Origin: Allobosea sp.
Lineage (GTDB): Bacteria; Pseudomonadota; Alphaproteobacteria; Rhizobiales; Kaistiaceae
Direction: 5' to 3'
Assembly: GCA_017307955.1 (NCBI GenBank)
Contig: JAFKFV010000011.1
Span: 1 to 64,000 of the forward strand
Length of the DNA: 64,000 bases
Below are positions 31,518-38,854 of the stretch, in pieces; the stretch's first letter is position 1; each line of letters starts with the position of its first letter. Both the position numbers and the translations under genes were made by a program. The notes under the pieces are model-generated. The model ran no database searches and was not told the origin of the DNA. It worked only from the letters and a program-made list of their open reading frames with translations.

Positions 31518-33152
31518 ATGGCCGATTACATCATCGTCGGGGGCGGACCGGCCGGCTGCGCCATCGCGGCGCGCCTCTCGGAGGATGCGTCGGTGCGCGT
31601 CACGCTGCTCGAGGCCGGCGGCCATGACCGCCACCCGCTCTATCACTGGCCGGCCGGCTTCGCGAAGATGACCAAGGGCATCGGCTCCTGGGGCTGGTCG
31701 ACCGTGCCGCAGCGGCACATGCAGGACCGCGTGCTGCGCTACACGCAGGCCAAGGTGATCGGCGGTGGCTCGACGATCAACGCCCAGCTCTACACCCGCG
31801 GCAACCGCCTCGACTATGACGAGTGGGCGCAGGCCGGCTGCCGTGGCTGGGCCTATGAGGACGTGCTGCCCTATTTCCGCCGGGCCGAGGACAACCAGCG
31901 CTTCTCCGACGACTTCCACGCCTATGGCGGCCCGATCGGCGTCTCGATGCCGGTGGCGCCGCTGCCGATCTGCGACGCCTTCATGCGGGCGGCGCAGGAA
32001 CTCGGCATTCCCTACAACCATGATTTCAACGGCGCCCGCCAGGCCGGCATCGGCTTCTACCAACTGACGCAGAAGAACGCGCGCCGCTCCTCGGCGGCGA
32101 CCGGCTATCTCGGTGAGGCGGCCGGCCGCGCCAATCTCACCGTGCGCACCGGCGTCGAAGTGCTGCGCATCGTCGTCGAGAAGGGCAGGGCGGTCGGCGT
32201 CGAGATCGCGGAGAATGGCGGCAAGCTGCTGCTGCGCGCCGAGCGCGAGGTGATCGTCTCCAGCGGCGCCATCGGCTCGCCGCGCTTGTTGATGCTGTCC
32301 GGCATCGGCCCGGCCGACCATCTCGAAAGCGTCGGCGTCGACGTGGTGCATGACCTTCCCGGCGTCGGCGGCAATCTGCAGGATCATCTCGACCTGTTCG
32401 TGATCGCCGAATGCACCGGCGACCACACCTATGATTCCTATGCGAAGTGGCATCGCTCGGCGCTGGCCGGCATCGAATATCTGCTCCTGAAGAAGGGGCC
32501 GGTCGCTTCCTCGCTCTTCGAGACCGGCGGCTTCTGGTATGCCGATCCGGAGGCGCGCTCGCCCGACATCCAGTTCCATCTCGGACTCGGTTCGGGCATC
32601 GAGGCCGGCGTCGCCAAGCTCTCCAATGCCGGCGTGACGCTGAACTCCGCCTTCCTGCGGCCCCGCTCGCGGGGCACCGTCCGCCTCGCCTCGTCCGATC
32701 CGAAGGCGGCGCCGCTGATCGATCCCAATTACTGGGAGGATCCCTATGACCGGCAGATGTCGCTGGAAGGGTTGAAGCTCGCACGCGAGATCGTTCGCCA
32801 GAAGGCATTGAAGCCCTTCGTCATGGCCGAAAGGCTGCCCGGCGACGGCGTCGTCACCGACGAGGATCTCTTCCTCTATGGCTGCCGCCACGCCAAGACC
32901 GACCACCATCCGGCGGGGACCTGCAAGATGGGCGTCGACGACATGGCGGTGGTCGATCCCGAACTCAGGCTGCGCGGTATCGAGGGCCTGCGCGTCGCGG
33001 ATTCCTCCATCATGCCGCGCGTGAACTCGTCCAACACCAATGCGCCCACGATCATGATCGGCGAGAAGGCGGCCGACCTTATCCGTGGCGCCGCGCCGCT
33101 GCCGCGCGCTAACATCGCGCCCGTCGAGGAAATGCGGCCGCGAGTCGCCTGA
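31518..33152 (+). CDS. GMC-family FAD-dependent oxidoreductase (choline dehydrogenase-like)
   Basis: This 544-residue flavoprotein starts MADYIIVGGGPAGCAIAARL. It has GGGSTINAQLYTRGN for FAD contact, SSGAIGSPRLLMLSGIGP (the second GMC signature) and the catalytic pair His464 (HHPAGTCKMG) and Asn508 (NTNAPT). I chose ATG 31518, which follows GGAGGACAAG; ATG 31506 is possible and the one at 31473 falls in the operator. Members oxidise alcohols including choline, polyethylene glycols and sugars. The shared operator assigns it to the LacI-controlled cluster. Confidence 0.9.
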   Translation: MADYIIVGGGPAGCAIAARLSEDASVRVTLLEAGGHDRHPLYHWPAGFAKMTKGIGSWGWSTVPQRHMQDRVLRYTQAKVIGGGSTINAQLYTRGNRLDYDEWAQAGCRGWAYEDVLPYFRRAEDNQRFSDDFHAYGGPIGVSMPVAPLPICDAFMRAAQELGIPYNHDFNGARQAGIGFYQLTQKNARRSSAATGYLGEAAGRANLTVRTGVEVLRIVVEKGRAVGVEIAENGGKLLLRAEREVIVSSGAIGSPRLLMLSGIGPADHLESVGVDVVHDLPGVGGNLQDHLDLFVIAECTGDHTYDSYAKWHRSALAGIEYLLLKKGPVASSLFETGGFWYADPEARSPDIQFHLGLGSGIEAGVAKLSNAGVTLNSAFLRPRSRGTVRLASSDPKAAPLIDPNYWEDPYDRQMSLEGLKLAREIVRQKALKPFVMAERLPGDGVVTDEDLFLYGCRHAKTDHHPAGTCKMGVDDMAVVDPELRLRGIEGLRVADSSIMPRVNSSNTNAPTIMIGEKAADLIRGAAPLPRANIAPVEEMRPRVA

Positions 33153-33182
33153 AAAAGCCCCCGGGAAAACGGAAAACGCCCC

Positions 33183-33491
33183 ATGATCACCCACTGCGTC
33201 TTCATCCGCTATCGCGCCGAAATCGACGCCGCCGGCCGCGAGCGCATCTATGAGGCCGTGCGCGCGCTGAAGCCGCGCATTCCCGGCATGCAGGACGTCA
33301 TCGTCTCGAAGAATGTCAGCCCCGAAGGCCTCGACAAGGGCTTTTCGGAGGGCTTCATCGTCACCTTCGCCGATGCAGCGGCGCGCGATGCCTATCTCGT
33401 CGACGAGGAGCACGCGAAGGTCGGCAAGATGGTCGTGGGCGCCGCAGAAGGCGGGCTCGACGGGCTGCTCGTCTACGATCTCGAACACTGA
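33183..33491 (+). CDS. Dabb (stress-responsive A/B barrel) domain protein
   Basis: The 102-residue protein matches the small dimeric Dabb fold. It starts MITHCVFIRYR, followed by AVRALKPRIPGMQDVIVSKNVSPEG and the AYLVDEEHAKVGKMV helix that is typical of the family. Some relatives are enzymes or lyases acting on small organic acids; most are uncharacterised. It follows the GMC oxidoreductase gene by 30 bases and is the last gene of the cluster. Confidence 0.82.
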   Translation: MITHCVFIRYRAEIDAAGRERIYEAVRALKPRIPGMQDVIVSKNVSPEGLDKGFSEGFIVTFADAAARDAYLVDEEHAKVGKMVVGAAEGGLDGLLVYDLEH

Positions 33492-33593
33492 AGACGGCTT
33501 GGGCTGAACAGGGCGTCAACTGGGTGAAGCGCTGGCGCGGCGGGGGATTTCGCTGCTAAGACACCCCGTCCGAGGCATGCGGGAAACGGGGTC

Positions 33594-34694
33594 ATGGCGC
33601 TGAACAAGGTTGAGGAGGCGATCGCCGCGATCGCCGCCGGCGAACTGGTGGTGGTCGTCGACGACACCGACCGCGAGAACGAGGGCGACCTGATCATGGC
33701 CGCCTCGAAGGCGACGCCGGAAAACGTCGCCTTCATGATCCGCCATACGAGCGGCATCATCTGCGTGCCGCTGACGCCCGACCGCGCGGAAGAACTGCAT
33801 CTGCCGCCCATGGTCGCCAATAACCGCGACCCGATGCGCACCGCCTTCACCGTGACGGTCGACTACCGCGTCGGCCTCACGACCGGCATCTCGGCCGAGG
33901 AGCGCGCCAACACGATCCAGGCGCTGGCCAACGACAACTGCACCGCGGCCGATTTCCTGCGCCCCGGCCACATCTTCCCGCTCATCGCCCGCGACGGCGG
34001 CGTCCTGATCCGCTCGGGCCATACCGAGGCGGCGATCGATCTCGCGCGCCTCGCCGGGCTGGAGGCCGCGGGCGTCCTCGCCGAGGTCGTCAATGACGAC
34101 GGCACCGTCAAGCGGCTGCCGCAGCTCCTGGAATTCGCCGCCGAGCATGGGCTGAAGATCGTCACCATCGAGGATCTCATCGCCTATCGCGCGCGGACCG
34201 AGAGCTTCGTCAAGGAAGTCGACAGCTTCCAGGTGCCGGTCGGCGGCCGCACCGCGACGGCCTATGTCTACGAGACGCCGTTCGACCCGATCCAGCATCT
34301 CGCCATCGTCTTCGGCGATGTCGCCGAGCAGCCGGACGTCCTGGTGCGCATCCATCGCGCCAATCCGATCAGCGATCTCGTCTCGCGCGGGCCGGATTCG
34401 AAGAGCTGGCTGGAGACGACGCTGCGCAAGGTCGGAACCGCCGATCGCGGCGTGTTCCTGATGATCCGCGACCCCGCCGTGCAGCGGCCGGACGGTTCGC
34501 TGGCCAGCGACGGCGAGGAGAAGCATCTCTCGGCCCGGCAGCGCAAGGAACGCTGGCGCGAGATCGGCGTCGGCGCCCAGATCCTGCGCGATCTCAAGGT
34601 GCGCTCGATCCGCCTCATCACCTCGCAGGAACGGCAATATGTCGGCCTGCAGGGCTTCGGCATCGAGATCACCGGCCGCGAGGGAAGCGAATAA
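33594..34694 (+). CDS. ribB: 3,4-dihydroxy-2-butanone 4-phosphate synthase with a degenerate GTP cyclohydrolase II-like C-terminal domain
   Basis: The 366-residue protein has a complete RibB domain at about 1-200. This includes DDTDRENEGDLIMAA, RHTSGIICVPL, DYRVGLTTGISAEERA and RSGHTEAAIDLARLAG. It makes the four-carbon precursor of riboflavin. The C-terminal half (about 208-360) aligns by length and position with RibA. However, where RibA has its zinc-binding cysteine cluster, this protein reads VRIHRANPISDLVSRG with no cysteines, so GTP cyclohydrolase activity is unlikely. This matches the RibBX variant described in many Proteobacteria. No FMN riboswitch is seen upstream. Confidence 0.9.
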   Translation: MALNKVEEAIAAIAAGELVVVVDDTDRENEGDLIMAASKATPENVAFMIRHTSGIICVPLTPDRAEELHLPPMVANNRDPMRTAFTVTVDYRVGLTTGISAEERANTIQALANDNCTAADFLRPGHIFPLIARDGGVLIRSGHTEAAIDLARLAGLEAAGVLAEVVNDDGTVKRLPQLLEFAAEHGLKIVTIEDLIAYRARTESFVKEVDSFQVPVGGRTATAYVYETPFDPIQHLAIVFGDVAEQPDVLVRIHRANPISDLVSRGPDSKSWLETTLRKVGTADRGVFLMIRDPAVQRPDGSLASDGEEKHLSARQRKERWREIGVGAQILRDLKVRSIRLITSQERQYVGLQGFGIEITGREGSE

Positions 34695-34709
34695 GGCAGA
34701 GGCGCGGCG

Positions 34710-34734
34710 GGAACTCCTCCGGCGGCTCGGCATT
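34710..34734 (+). promoter_or_regulatory. EcfG-type promoter for the DUF1328 gene
   Basis: GGAAC at 34710-34714 and CATT at 34731-34734 are separated by 16 bases. This is the EcfG spacing with one change from the CGTT -10 consensus. The gene starts 48 bases downstream. Confidence 0.6.
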
Positions 34735-34781
34735 ATTTCGCCGAGCGGTGCTGGGCCGCGGTTTTTATCGGGAGTTCCGTG

Positions 34782-34946
34782 ATGCTGAACTGGGCAATTC
34801 TTTTCCTCATCGTTGCGCTTGTGGCGGCCGTCCTCGGTTTCGGTGGCATTGCCGGCACGGCCATCGGCATCGCCAAGATCATCTTCGTCGTCGCGATCAT
34901 CCTCTTCCTGATCTCGGCGGTGATGCATCTCATGCGGCGCGCCTGA
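34782..34946 (+). CDS. DUF1328 small membrane protein
   Basis: The 54-residue peptide reads [20 protein letters not shown] and continues with [20 protein letters not shown], giving two membrane helices. This is the DUF1328 (YtjA) family, common in Proteobacteria and often stress-induced. The start at ATG 34782 follows GGGAGTTCCGT. It has its own EcfG-like promoter and a strong terminator, so it is a single-gene unit next to the stress-response locus. Function is unknown. Confidence 0.85.
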   Translation: MLNWAILFLIVALVAAVLGFGGIAGTAIGIAKIIFVVAIILFLISAVMHLMRRA

Positions 34947-34972
34947 CGGCAGCAGCCGACTGACGATGAAAG

Positions 34973-35000
34973 GGCTCCGCCTCCGGGCGGAGCCTTTTTT
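34973..35000 (+). terminator. Rho-independent terminator after the DUF1328 gene
   Basis: GGCTCCGCC-TCCG-GGCGGAGCC is a perfect 9-bp stem followed by six T. It also lies 4 bases beyond the 3' end of the convergent beta-lactamase gene. Confidence 0.93.
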
Positions 35001-35003
35001 GTA

Positions 35004-35906
35004 TCAGGAGGCGCGGATCGTCTCGGACAGCGCCTTGCCGATCGCCGCGATGGCGGCGTTGCGCGCCTCGGGCGAGGCCTCGTTGCCGGTCGCGAAGACC
35101 GAGACGATCACGGCATCGCGGATCGGCGGCCACAGCGCCGCGACATCGTTGCTGGTGCCATTGGCGCCGCCGCCCGTCTTCTCGCCGATCCGCCAGCGCT
35201 TGGGCAGCCCGGCGCGGAGCTTGCCGTCGCCCGTCTTGCAATCGAGCATCCACTCGGAGAGCTGGCGGCGCGAGCGCGGCGACAGCGCCTTGCCGAAGAG
35301 GAGCGTCTCGACGCTCGCCGTCATCGCCCTGGGCGAGGTGGTGTCGCGCTCGTCGCCCGGGATGGCGGTGTTGAGGTCCGGCTCGCGGCGGTCGAGACGC
35401 GTCACATCATCGCCGATGCTGCGCATGAAGGCGGTGAAGCCTTCCGGCCCGCCGATCGCCTTCAGCATCATGTTGCCGGCCGTGTTGTCGCTGAGCGTCA
35501 CGGCGGCGCGGCAGATCGTGGCGAGCGTCACGCCATTGCCGCCGACACGGCTTTCGAGCACGGGCGAATAATCGACGAGGTCTTCCTCGCGGATGACAAG
35601 GCGCCGATCCAGCGTATCCGTCCCGTCGTCGACGCGGTCGAGGATGGCGGCGGCGGCGAGAAGCTTGAAGGTCGAGCACATCGGGAAGCGCTCGTCGCCG
35701 CGATGCGTCCAGCGCCGGTCGCTGCCTGTGTCGTGGATCGAGACGCCGATGCGGCCGCCGAGACCCTTCTCGATGGCCGCGATCGAAGCGACCAGCCCGT
35801 CATCGGCTTGCGAGGCGGTCTGCGCGGCGGCGGGCAGCACCAGCGCCGCGGCGGCGCCCTGTCCTGCCAGCGCCATCAGGCGCCGGCGCGTCGTTGCGAA
35901 CTCCAT
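35004..35906 (-). CDS. Class A beta-lactamase
   Basis: The 300-residue protein has a signal peptide with a twin-arginine-like start (TTRRRLMALAG, cleavage near AAAQT at about 26-30). All class A motifs are present. The nucleophile is Ser78 in STFK (78-81), SDN is at 139-141, the omega-loop Glu175 is in EPDLN, and KTG is at 243-245. It should hydrolyse beta-lactams in the periplasm. Spectrum cannot be predicted by eye. It looks chromosomal: base composition matches its neighbours and no mobile element is near. It lies 90 bases downstream of ecfG on the same strand. Confidence 0.95.
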   Translation of the reverse strand: MEFATTRRRLMALAGQGAAAALVLPAAAQTASQADDGLVASIAAIEKGLGGRIGVSIHDTGSDRRWTHRGDERFPMCSTFKLLAAAAILDRVDDGTDTLDRRLVIREEDLVDYSPVLESRVGGNGVTLATICRAAVTLSDNTAGNMMLKAIGGPEGFTAFMRSIGDDVTRLDRREPDLNTAIPGDERDTTSPRAMTASVETLLFGKALSPRSRRQLSEWMLDCKTGDGKLRAGLPKRWRIGEKTGGGANGTSNDVAALWPPIRDAVIVSVFATGNEASPEARNAAIAAIGKALSETIRAS

Positions 35907-35996
35907 CGGACAATCCCCGTCGGGCTCCCCGTTGGCCCGAAGCGGTCATTTGCCGCTCATTCCGCCGATTTCGTGGCGTCCAGGGACTTATGATGG

Positions 35997-36539
35997 TCAG
36001 GCGCGCAGGCGCATGGCCTGCGCGATCTCGCTCGCAGAGAGCTCCGCGCTGTCGCCGCCGGGCAGGTCGACGCCGCCATTCATGATCTCGTCGAGGCGCG
36101 AGCGGGCGCGCGAGACGCGGCTCTTCACGGTGCCGACGCGGACGCCGCAGATCTCGGCCGCCTCTTCATAGGAAAAGCCGCTGGCGCCGATCAGCACGAG
36201 GGCTTCGCGCTGCTCGTCCGGCAGAAGCCGCATGGCGCGCAGGAAGTCGTCGAGCTCGAGATGGCCGGGCTGGGCGGCAATATCCGAAAGGCGGCTCGCA
36301 TGCGTCCCTTCCGAATCCTCCACCTCGCGGCGGCGCTTGCGGATTTCGGAATAATATTGATTGCGCAGGATCGTCACCAGCCAGGCATGCAGGTTGGTGC
36401 CTTCCTGAAACTTGTCCCGGTTTGCCAGGGCCCGCATAACGGTCTCCTGGACGAGATCGTCGGCCCGATCGCGATTGCCGCACAGCGAGCGTGCGAAGGC
36501 GCGCAGCATCGGCAGGGCCTCGACGAGTTCATTCTTCAT
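35997..36539 (-). CDS. ecfG: ECF sigma factor of the general stress response, EcfG
   Basis: This 180-residue protein has the region 2 pattern LPMLRAFARSLCGNRDRADDLVQETVMRALA and region 4 LLPDEQREALVLIGASGFSYEEAAEICGVRVGTVKSRVSRAR (both abbreviated here to their known blocks). It directs RNA polymerase to GGAAC-N16/17-CGTT promoters. It lies 60 bases downstream of nepR and is divergent from phyR, the standard order of this locus. The ATG at 36539 follows GAGGAGCGTTGC. Activity is controlled by partner switching between NepR and phosphorylated PhyR. Confidence 0.93.
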   Translation of the reverse strand: MKNELVEALPMLRAFARSLCGNRDRADDLVQETVMRALANRDKFQEGTNLHAWLVTILRNQYYSEIRKRRREVEDSEGTHASRLSDIAAQPGHLELDDFLRAMRLLPDEQREALVLIGASGFSYEEAAEICGVRVGTVKSRVSRARSRLDEIMNGGVDLPGGDSAELSASEIAQAMRLRA

Positions 36540-36599
36540 GCAACGCTCCTCGGCACCAGGCAAAAAGGCCGTCGGCGGCACTGGTCAGCCGTTCTGGGC

Positions 36600-36863
36600 T
36601 CAGCCGTTCTTGGATTCGGGCTTGGTCGGCTCGGTCGGATGCTCGTCGATCCGCTCCAGGAGCGACATGATGTCGTCGGGCAGCGGTTCGTTCAAAGCAT
36701 CGTCGAAGACGCGGCGCAGCTGGCGGCCGATCCAGTCTTCCTTGCCCTCGCGCTGCGGCGCACCGCCCCTGGCCGCCGGAGCGCCCGCAGGCGAGGACAG
36801 CGAGGCGCTGTCCTTCATATCCTTCTCGTCATTCGTCACTTCATTCGTCCCAGCTATTGCCAT
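36600..36863 (-). CDS. nepR: Anti-sigma factor NepR
   Basis: The 87-residue protein carries the NepR core DWIGRQLRRVFDDALNEPLPDDIMSLLERID in its second half (key residues IGRQLR and NEPLP). A disordered Ala/Gly-rich N-terminus precedes it. It sequesters EcfG until phosphorylated PhyR binds it. ATG 36863 is chosen; a GTG three codons upstream at 36872 is the alternative. It is co-transcribed with ecfG. Confidence 0.9.
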   Translation of the reverse strand: MAIAGTNEVTNDEKDMKDSASLSSPAGAPAARGGAPQREGKEDWIGRQLRRVFDDALNEPLPDDIMSLLERIDEHPTEPTKPESKNG

Positions 36864-36933
36864 GCGGCTCACCCGTTCTCACAACACTGACGACCGGACC
36901 CCTCGTGCCTCCGCTCGGCTCGCAGCGACCATC

Positions 36934-36958
36934 AATGCGCGGCTGCAAATTTGGTTCC
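36934..36958 (-). promoter_or_regulatory. EcfG-type promoter for nepR-ecfG
   Basis: On the minus strand GGAAC (36958-36954) is followed after 16 bases by CATT (36937-36934), one base off the CGTT consensus. It is 71 bases upstream of the nepR ATG, fitting the known autoregulation of this operon. Confidence 0.6.
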
Positions 36959-36966
36959 CCGGTTTC

Positions 36967-36991
36967 GGAACCTTTCCGCGCATGGCACGTT
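36967..36991 (+). promoter_or_regulatory. EcfG-type promoter for phyR
   Basis: GGAAC at 36967-36971 and CGTT at 36988-36991 are separated by 16 bases, an exact EcfG consensus. It lies 39 bases before the phyR start codon. It is back to back with the nepR promoter, only 8 bases separating the two -35 elements. Confidence 0.85.
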
Positions 36992-37030
36992 TGCGCCGAG
37001 ATAGTGCGACATCCTTGCAAGGGGGAAACC

Positions 37031-37834
37031 ATGCCCGACAGCCTGTCGCAGATGCTGGCTCCGCATCTGCCTTTCCTGCGCCGCTATGCCCGTGCGCTCA
37101 CCGGCGGCCAGAAGAGCGGCGACGCCTATGTGCGCGCCTGCCTGCAGGCAATCGTCAACGAGCCTTCGTCCATCCAACGCGACATCCATCCCAAGGTTGC
37201 TCTTTACCGGCTGTTCCATGCCATCTGGTCGGGCACGCAGGTCGGCGGCGACAGCGAGCTGGACGGGCTCAACCGCCAGGAGGCGACGGCGCAGCAGCGT
37301 CTCGCCGCGATGACCCCGGAGAGCCGCCAGGCGCTCCTGCTCTCCGTCGTCGAGGGCTTCTCGGATGTCGATACCGCGGCGGTCATGGACATCCCGGTGT
37401 CTCAGGTCCAGCCGCTGATCGCCGAGGCGATGGCCGAGATCGACCGCCAGACCCGCACCCGCGTCCTCATCATCGAGGACGAGCCGATGATCTCGATGGA
37501 TCTTTCCGGCATCGTGCAGGAACTCGGCCATGAGGTCGCCGCCATTGCCCGCACCCGCATCGAGGCGGTGGCAGCCGCCGGCGCCGAGCAGCCGGGCCTC
37601 GTCCTCGCCGACATCCAGCTCGCCGACGGCTCGTCGGGCATCGACGCGGTCAAGGATATCCTGTCAGGCTTCAGCGTGCCGGTGATCTTCATCACCGCCT
37701 TCCCGCAGCGCCTCCTGACGGGCGAGCGGCCGGAGCCGACCTTCCTGCTGACCAAGCCCTTCGATCCGCGCACCGTGAAGGCGGCGATCAGCCAGGCGCT
37801 GTTCTTCAACTCGACCGCCTCGATGGCGGCCTGA
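37031..37834 (+). CDS. phyR: Stress-response anti-anti-sigma regulator PhyR
   Basis: The 267-residue protein has a sigma-like N-terminal domain (residues 1-138) and a C-terminal receiver domain from about 143. Receiver residues are Glu149, Asp150 and Glu151, phosphoacceptor Asp194 (LADIQLADG), Thr222 (ITAFP) and Lys242 (TKPF). When phosphorylated it binds NepR and frees EcfG. The start ATG follows GGGGGAAACC. No HWE-type sensor kinase gene is found nearby, although one is often adjacent in related genomes. Confidence 0.94.
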   Translation: MPDSLSQMLAPHLPFLRRYARALTGGQKSGDAYVRACLQAIVNEPSSIQRDIHPKVALYRLFHAIWSGTQVGGDSELDGLNRQEATAQQRLAAMTPESRQALLLSVVEGFSDVDTAAVMDIPVSQVQPLIAEAMAEIDRQTRTRVLIIEDEPMISMDLSGIVQELGHEVAAIARTRIEAVAAAGAEQPGLVLADIQLADGSSGIDAVKDILSGFSVPVIFITAFPQRLLTGERPEPTFLLTKPFDPRTVKAAISQALFFNSTASMAA

Positions 37835-37866
37835 TCGTAGGTCTACCGAGAAGAAGACCGCCGGCG

Positions 37867-38214
37867 TCAGCGCCGGCGGCCGATGCCCGAGAGAATGCCC
37901 ATGGCGAAGGCGACGGCGGCGGTGGTCGTGTCGCCGCTCTCCGGCCGCCGGCGCCTCGTCCGGCCGCCATAATTCACCGACACCATGATGATCAGCCCGA
38001 TCAGCACGAACGTCCCGGCGAAGATCAGCTTCGCGGTCCGCGGTCCGAGCGCCACGACGAGCGCGTCATAGCCCGCCGCTCCGGCGAAGGCGACGCCGAG
38101 CAGAATGAAGACGGCGGCGAGCGCCATCCAGGCGAGCTTCTTCAGCGTCCTCGCCGTCGCCTCGGCGGCGACGGCGGTGGCGACGCTCGCAAGCGCTGCG
38201 AAGATCCCGCTCAT
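37867..38214 (-). CDS. Small membrane protein of holin-like/DUF1469 type
   Basis: The 115-residue protein has two hydrophobic segments (WMALAAVFILLGVAFAGAAGY near 29-49 and LIFAGTFVLIGLIIMVSV near 63-80) and an arginine-rich tail. It resembles the small phage-holin-like or YqjE-like membrane proteins that commonly sit beside DUF883 proteins. Its start overlaps the stop of the upstream DUF883-like gene (ATGA). It converges with phyR. Function is unknown; the promoter suggests the general stress regulon. Confidence 0.7.
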   Translation of the reverse strand: MSGIFAALASVATAVAAEATARTLKKLAWMALAAVFILLGVAFAGAAGYDALVVALGPRTAKLIFAGTFVLIGLIIMVSVNYGGRTRRRRPESGDTTTAAVAFAMGILSGIGRRR

Positions 38215-38513
38215 CGGCGACCGAGGATCGCGCCGATCACGAGACCGATGCCCGCGGCGACGAGCACGGCCGGCAGCGGGTTGGCGGTGATGTGGCCCTG
38301 CAGGTCCTCGGCGAGATGCTCGCCGCGGCGGCGCGCTTCCTCGGCGGCGTCATGGGCGGCGCTGCCGGCCCGGCTCGCCGCATCACGCACCGCTTCGGCC
38401 CCGGCCGACGCGTGGTCGCGCGTATAGGAGCGAACGGTCTCGGAGAGAGCGAGCAGCTCCGACTGGATCGCCTTCATCTGCTCGGCAAGATCGGGGGCGG
38501 TCTTGTCTACCAT
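38211..38513 (-). CDS. DUF883/ElaB-YqjD-like membrane-anchored protein
   Basis: This 100-residue protein has a charged, Ala/Glu/Arg-rich amphipathic helix (about residues 10-72). A single C-terminal membrane helix ends in a glycine zipper (LPAVLVAAGIGLVIGAILGRR), the hallmark of the ElaB/YqjD family. Family members are membrane-anchored, stationary-phase, ribosome-associated proteins in E. coli. It is the first gene of a two-gene unit downstream of a perfect EcfG promoter. Confidence 0.8.
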   Translation of the reverse strand: MVDKTAPDLAEQMKAIQSELLALSETVRSYTRDHASAGAEAVRDAASRAGSAAHDAAEEARRRGEHLAEDLQGHITANPLPAVLVAAGIGLVIGAILGRR

Positions 38514-38854
38514 CGTGCACTCCTTGTGAAGCGGTCGCGCCCTCGGCGGACCAGGATCTCGAGCCGGTCATGCCCATTGCCCGGCCGCCGCCACTATAGC
38601 GCGTTGGCGGACGGTCGGGCGAAGGATCCCGCGGCGCGGTTATCGAATGCGCATCGCAGCTGCCGGCATCCGCCCAACGGCAGAGTTCCCGCGAAGTTCC
38701 AAAGCTCCCGAGGTTCACTTGGGCGCCTCAATCCACCGCCCCCGCGAGCCGCGGCGGCAGCGAGGTCAAACGCGGCCTGATATCCCGCAATGGCCTCGGG
38801 AGGCCGAGACAGGTCGGCGTCGGCGACGCGGCATCGCCGCAGGACGGTCCGGGA
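38514..38854 (-). promoter_or_regulatory. Gene-free 341-base region with a consensus EcfG promoter for the DUF883 operon
   Basis: On the minus strand GGAAC (38700-38696) and CGTT (38679-38676) are 16 bases apart, an exact EcfG promoter. Transcription would start near 38669 and give a leader of about 155 bases before the ATG at 38513. No coding sequence is convincing in the rest of the gap. Confidence 0.8.

Noticed and set aside
33492..33593. FMN riboswitch before ribB
   Set aside because: The 102-base gap is too short and lacks the conserved RFN elements.
35226..35240. Second KTG-like motif in the beta-lactamase (CKTGDG, residues 223-228)
   Set aside because: The KTGGG at 243-247 is in the correct place on the beta-3 strand; the earlier one precedes it by 20 residues and lies in a helix-loop region.
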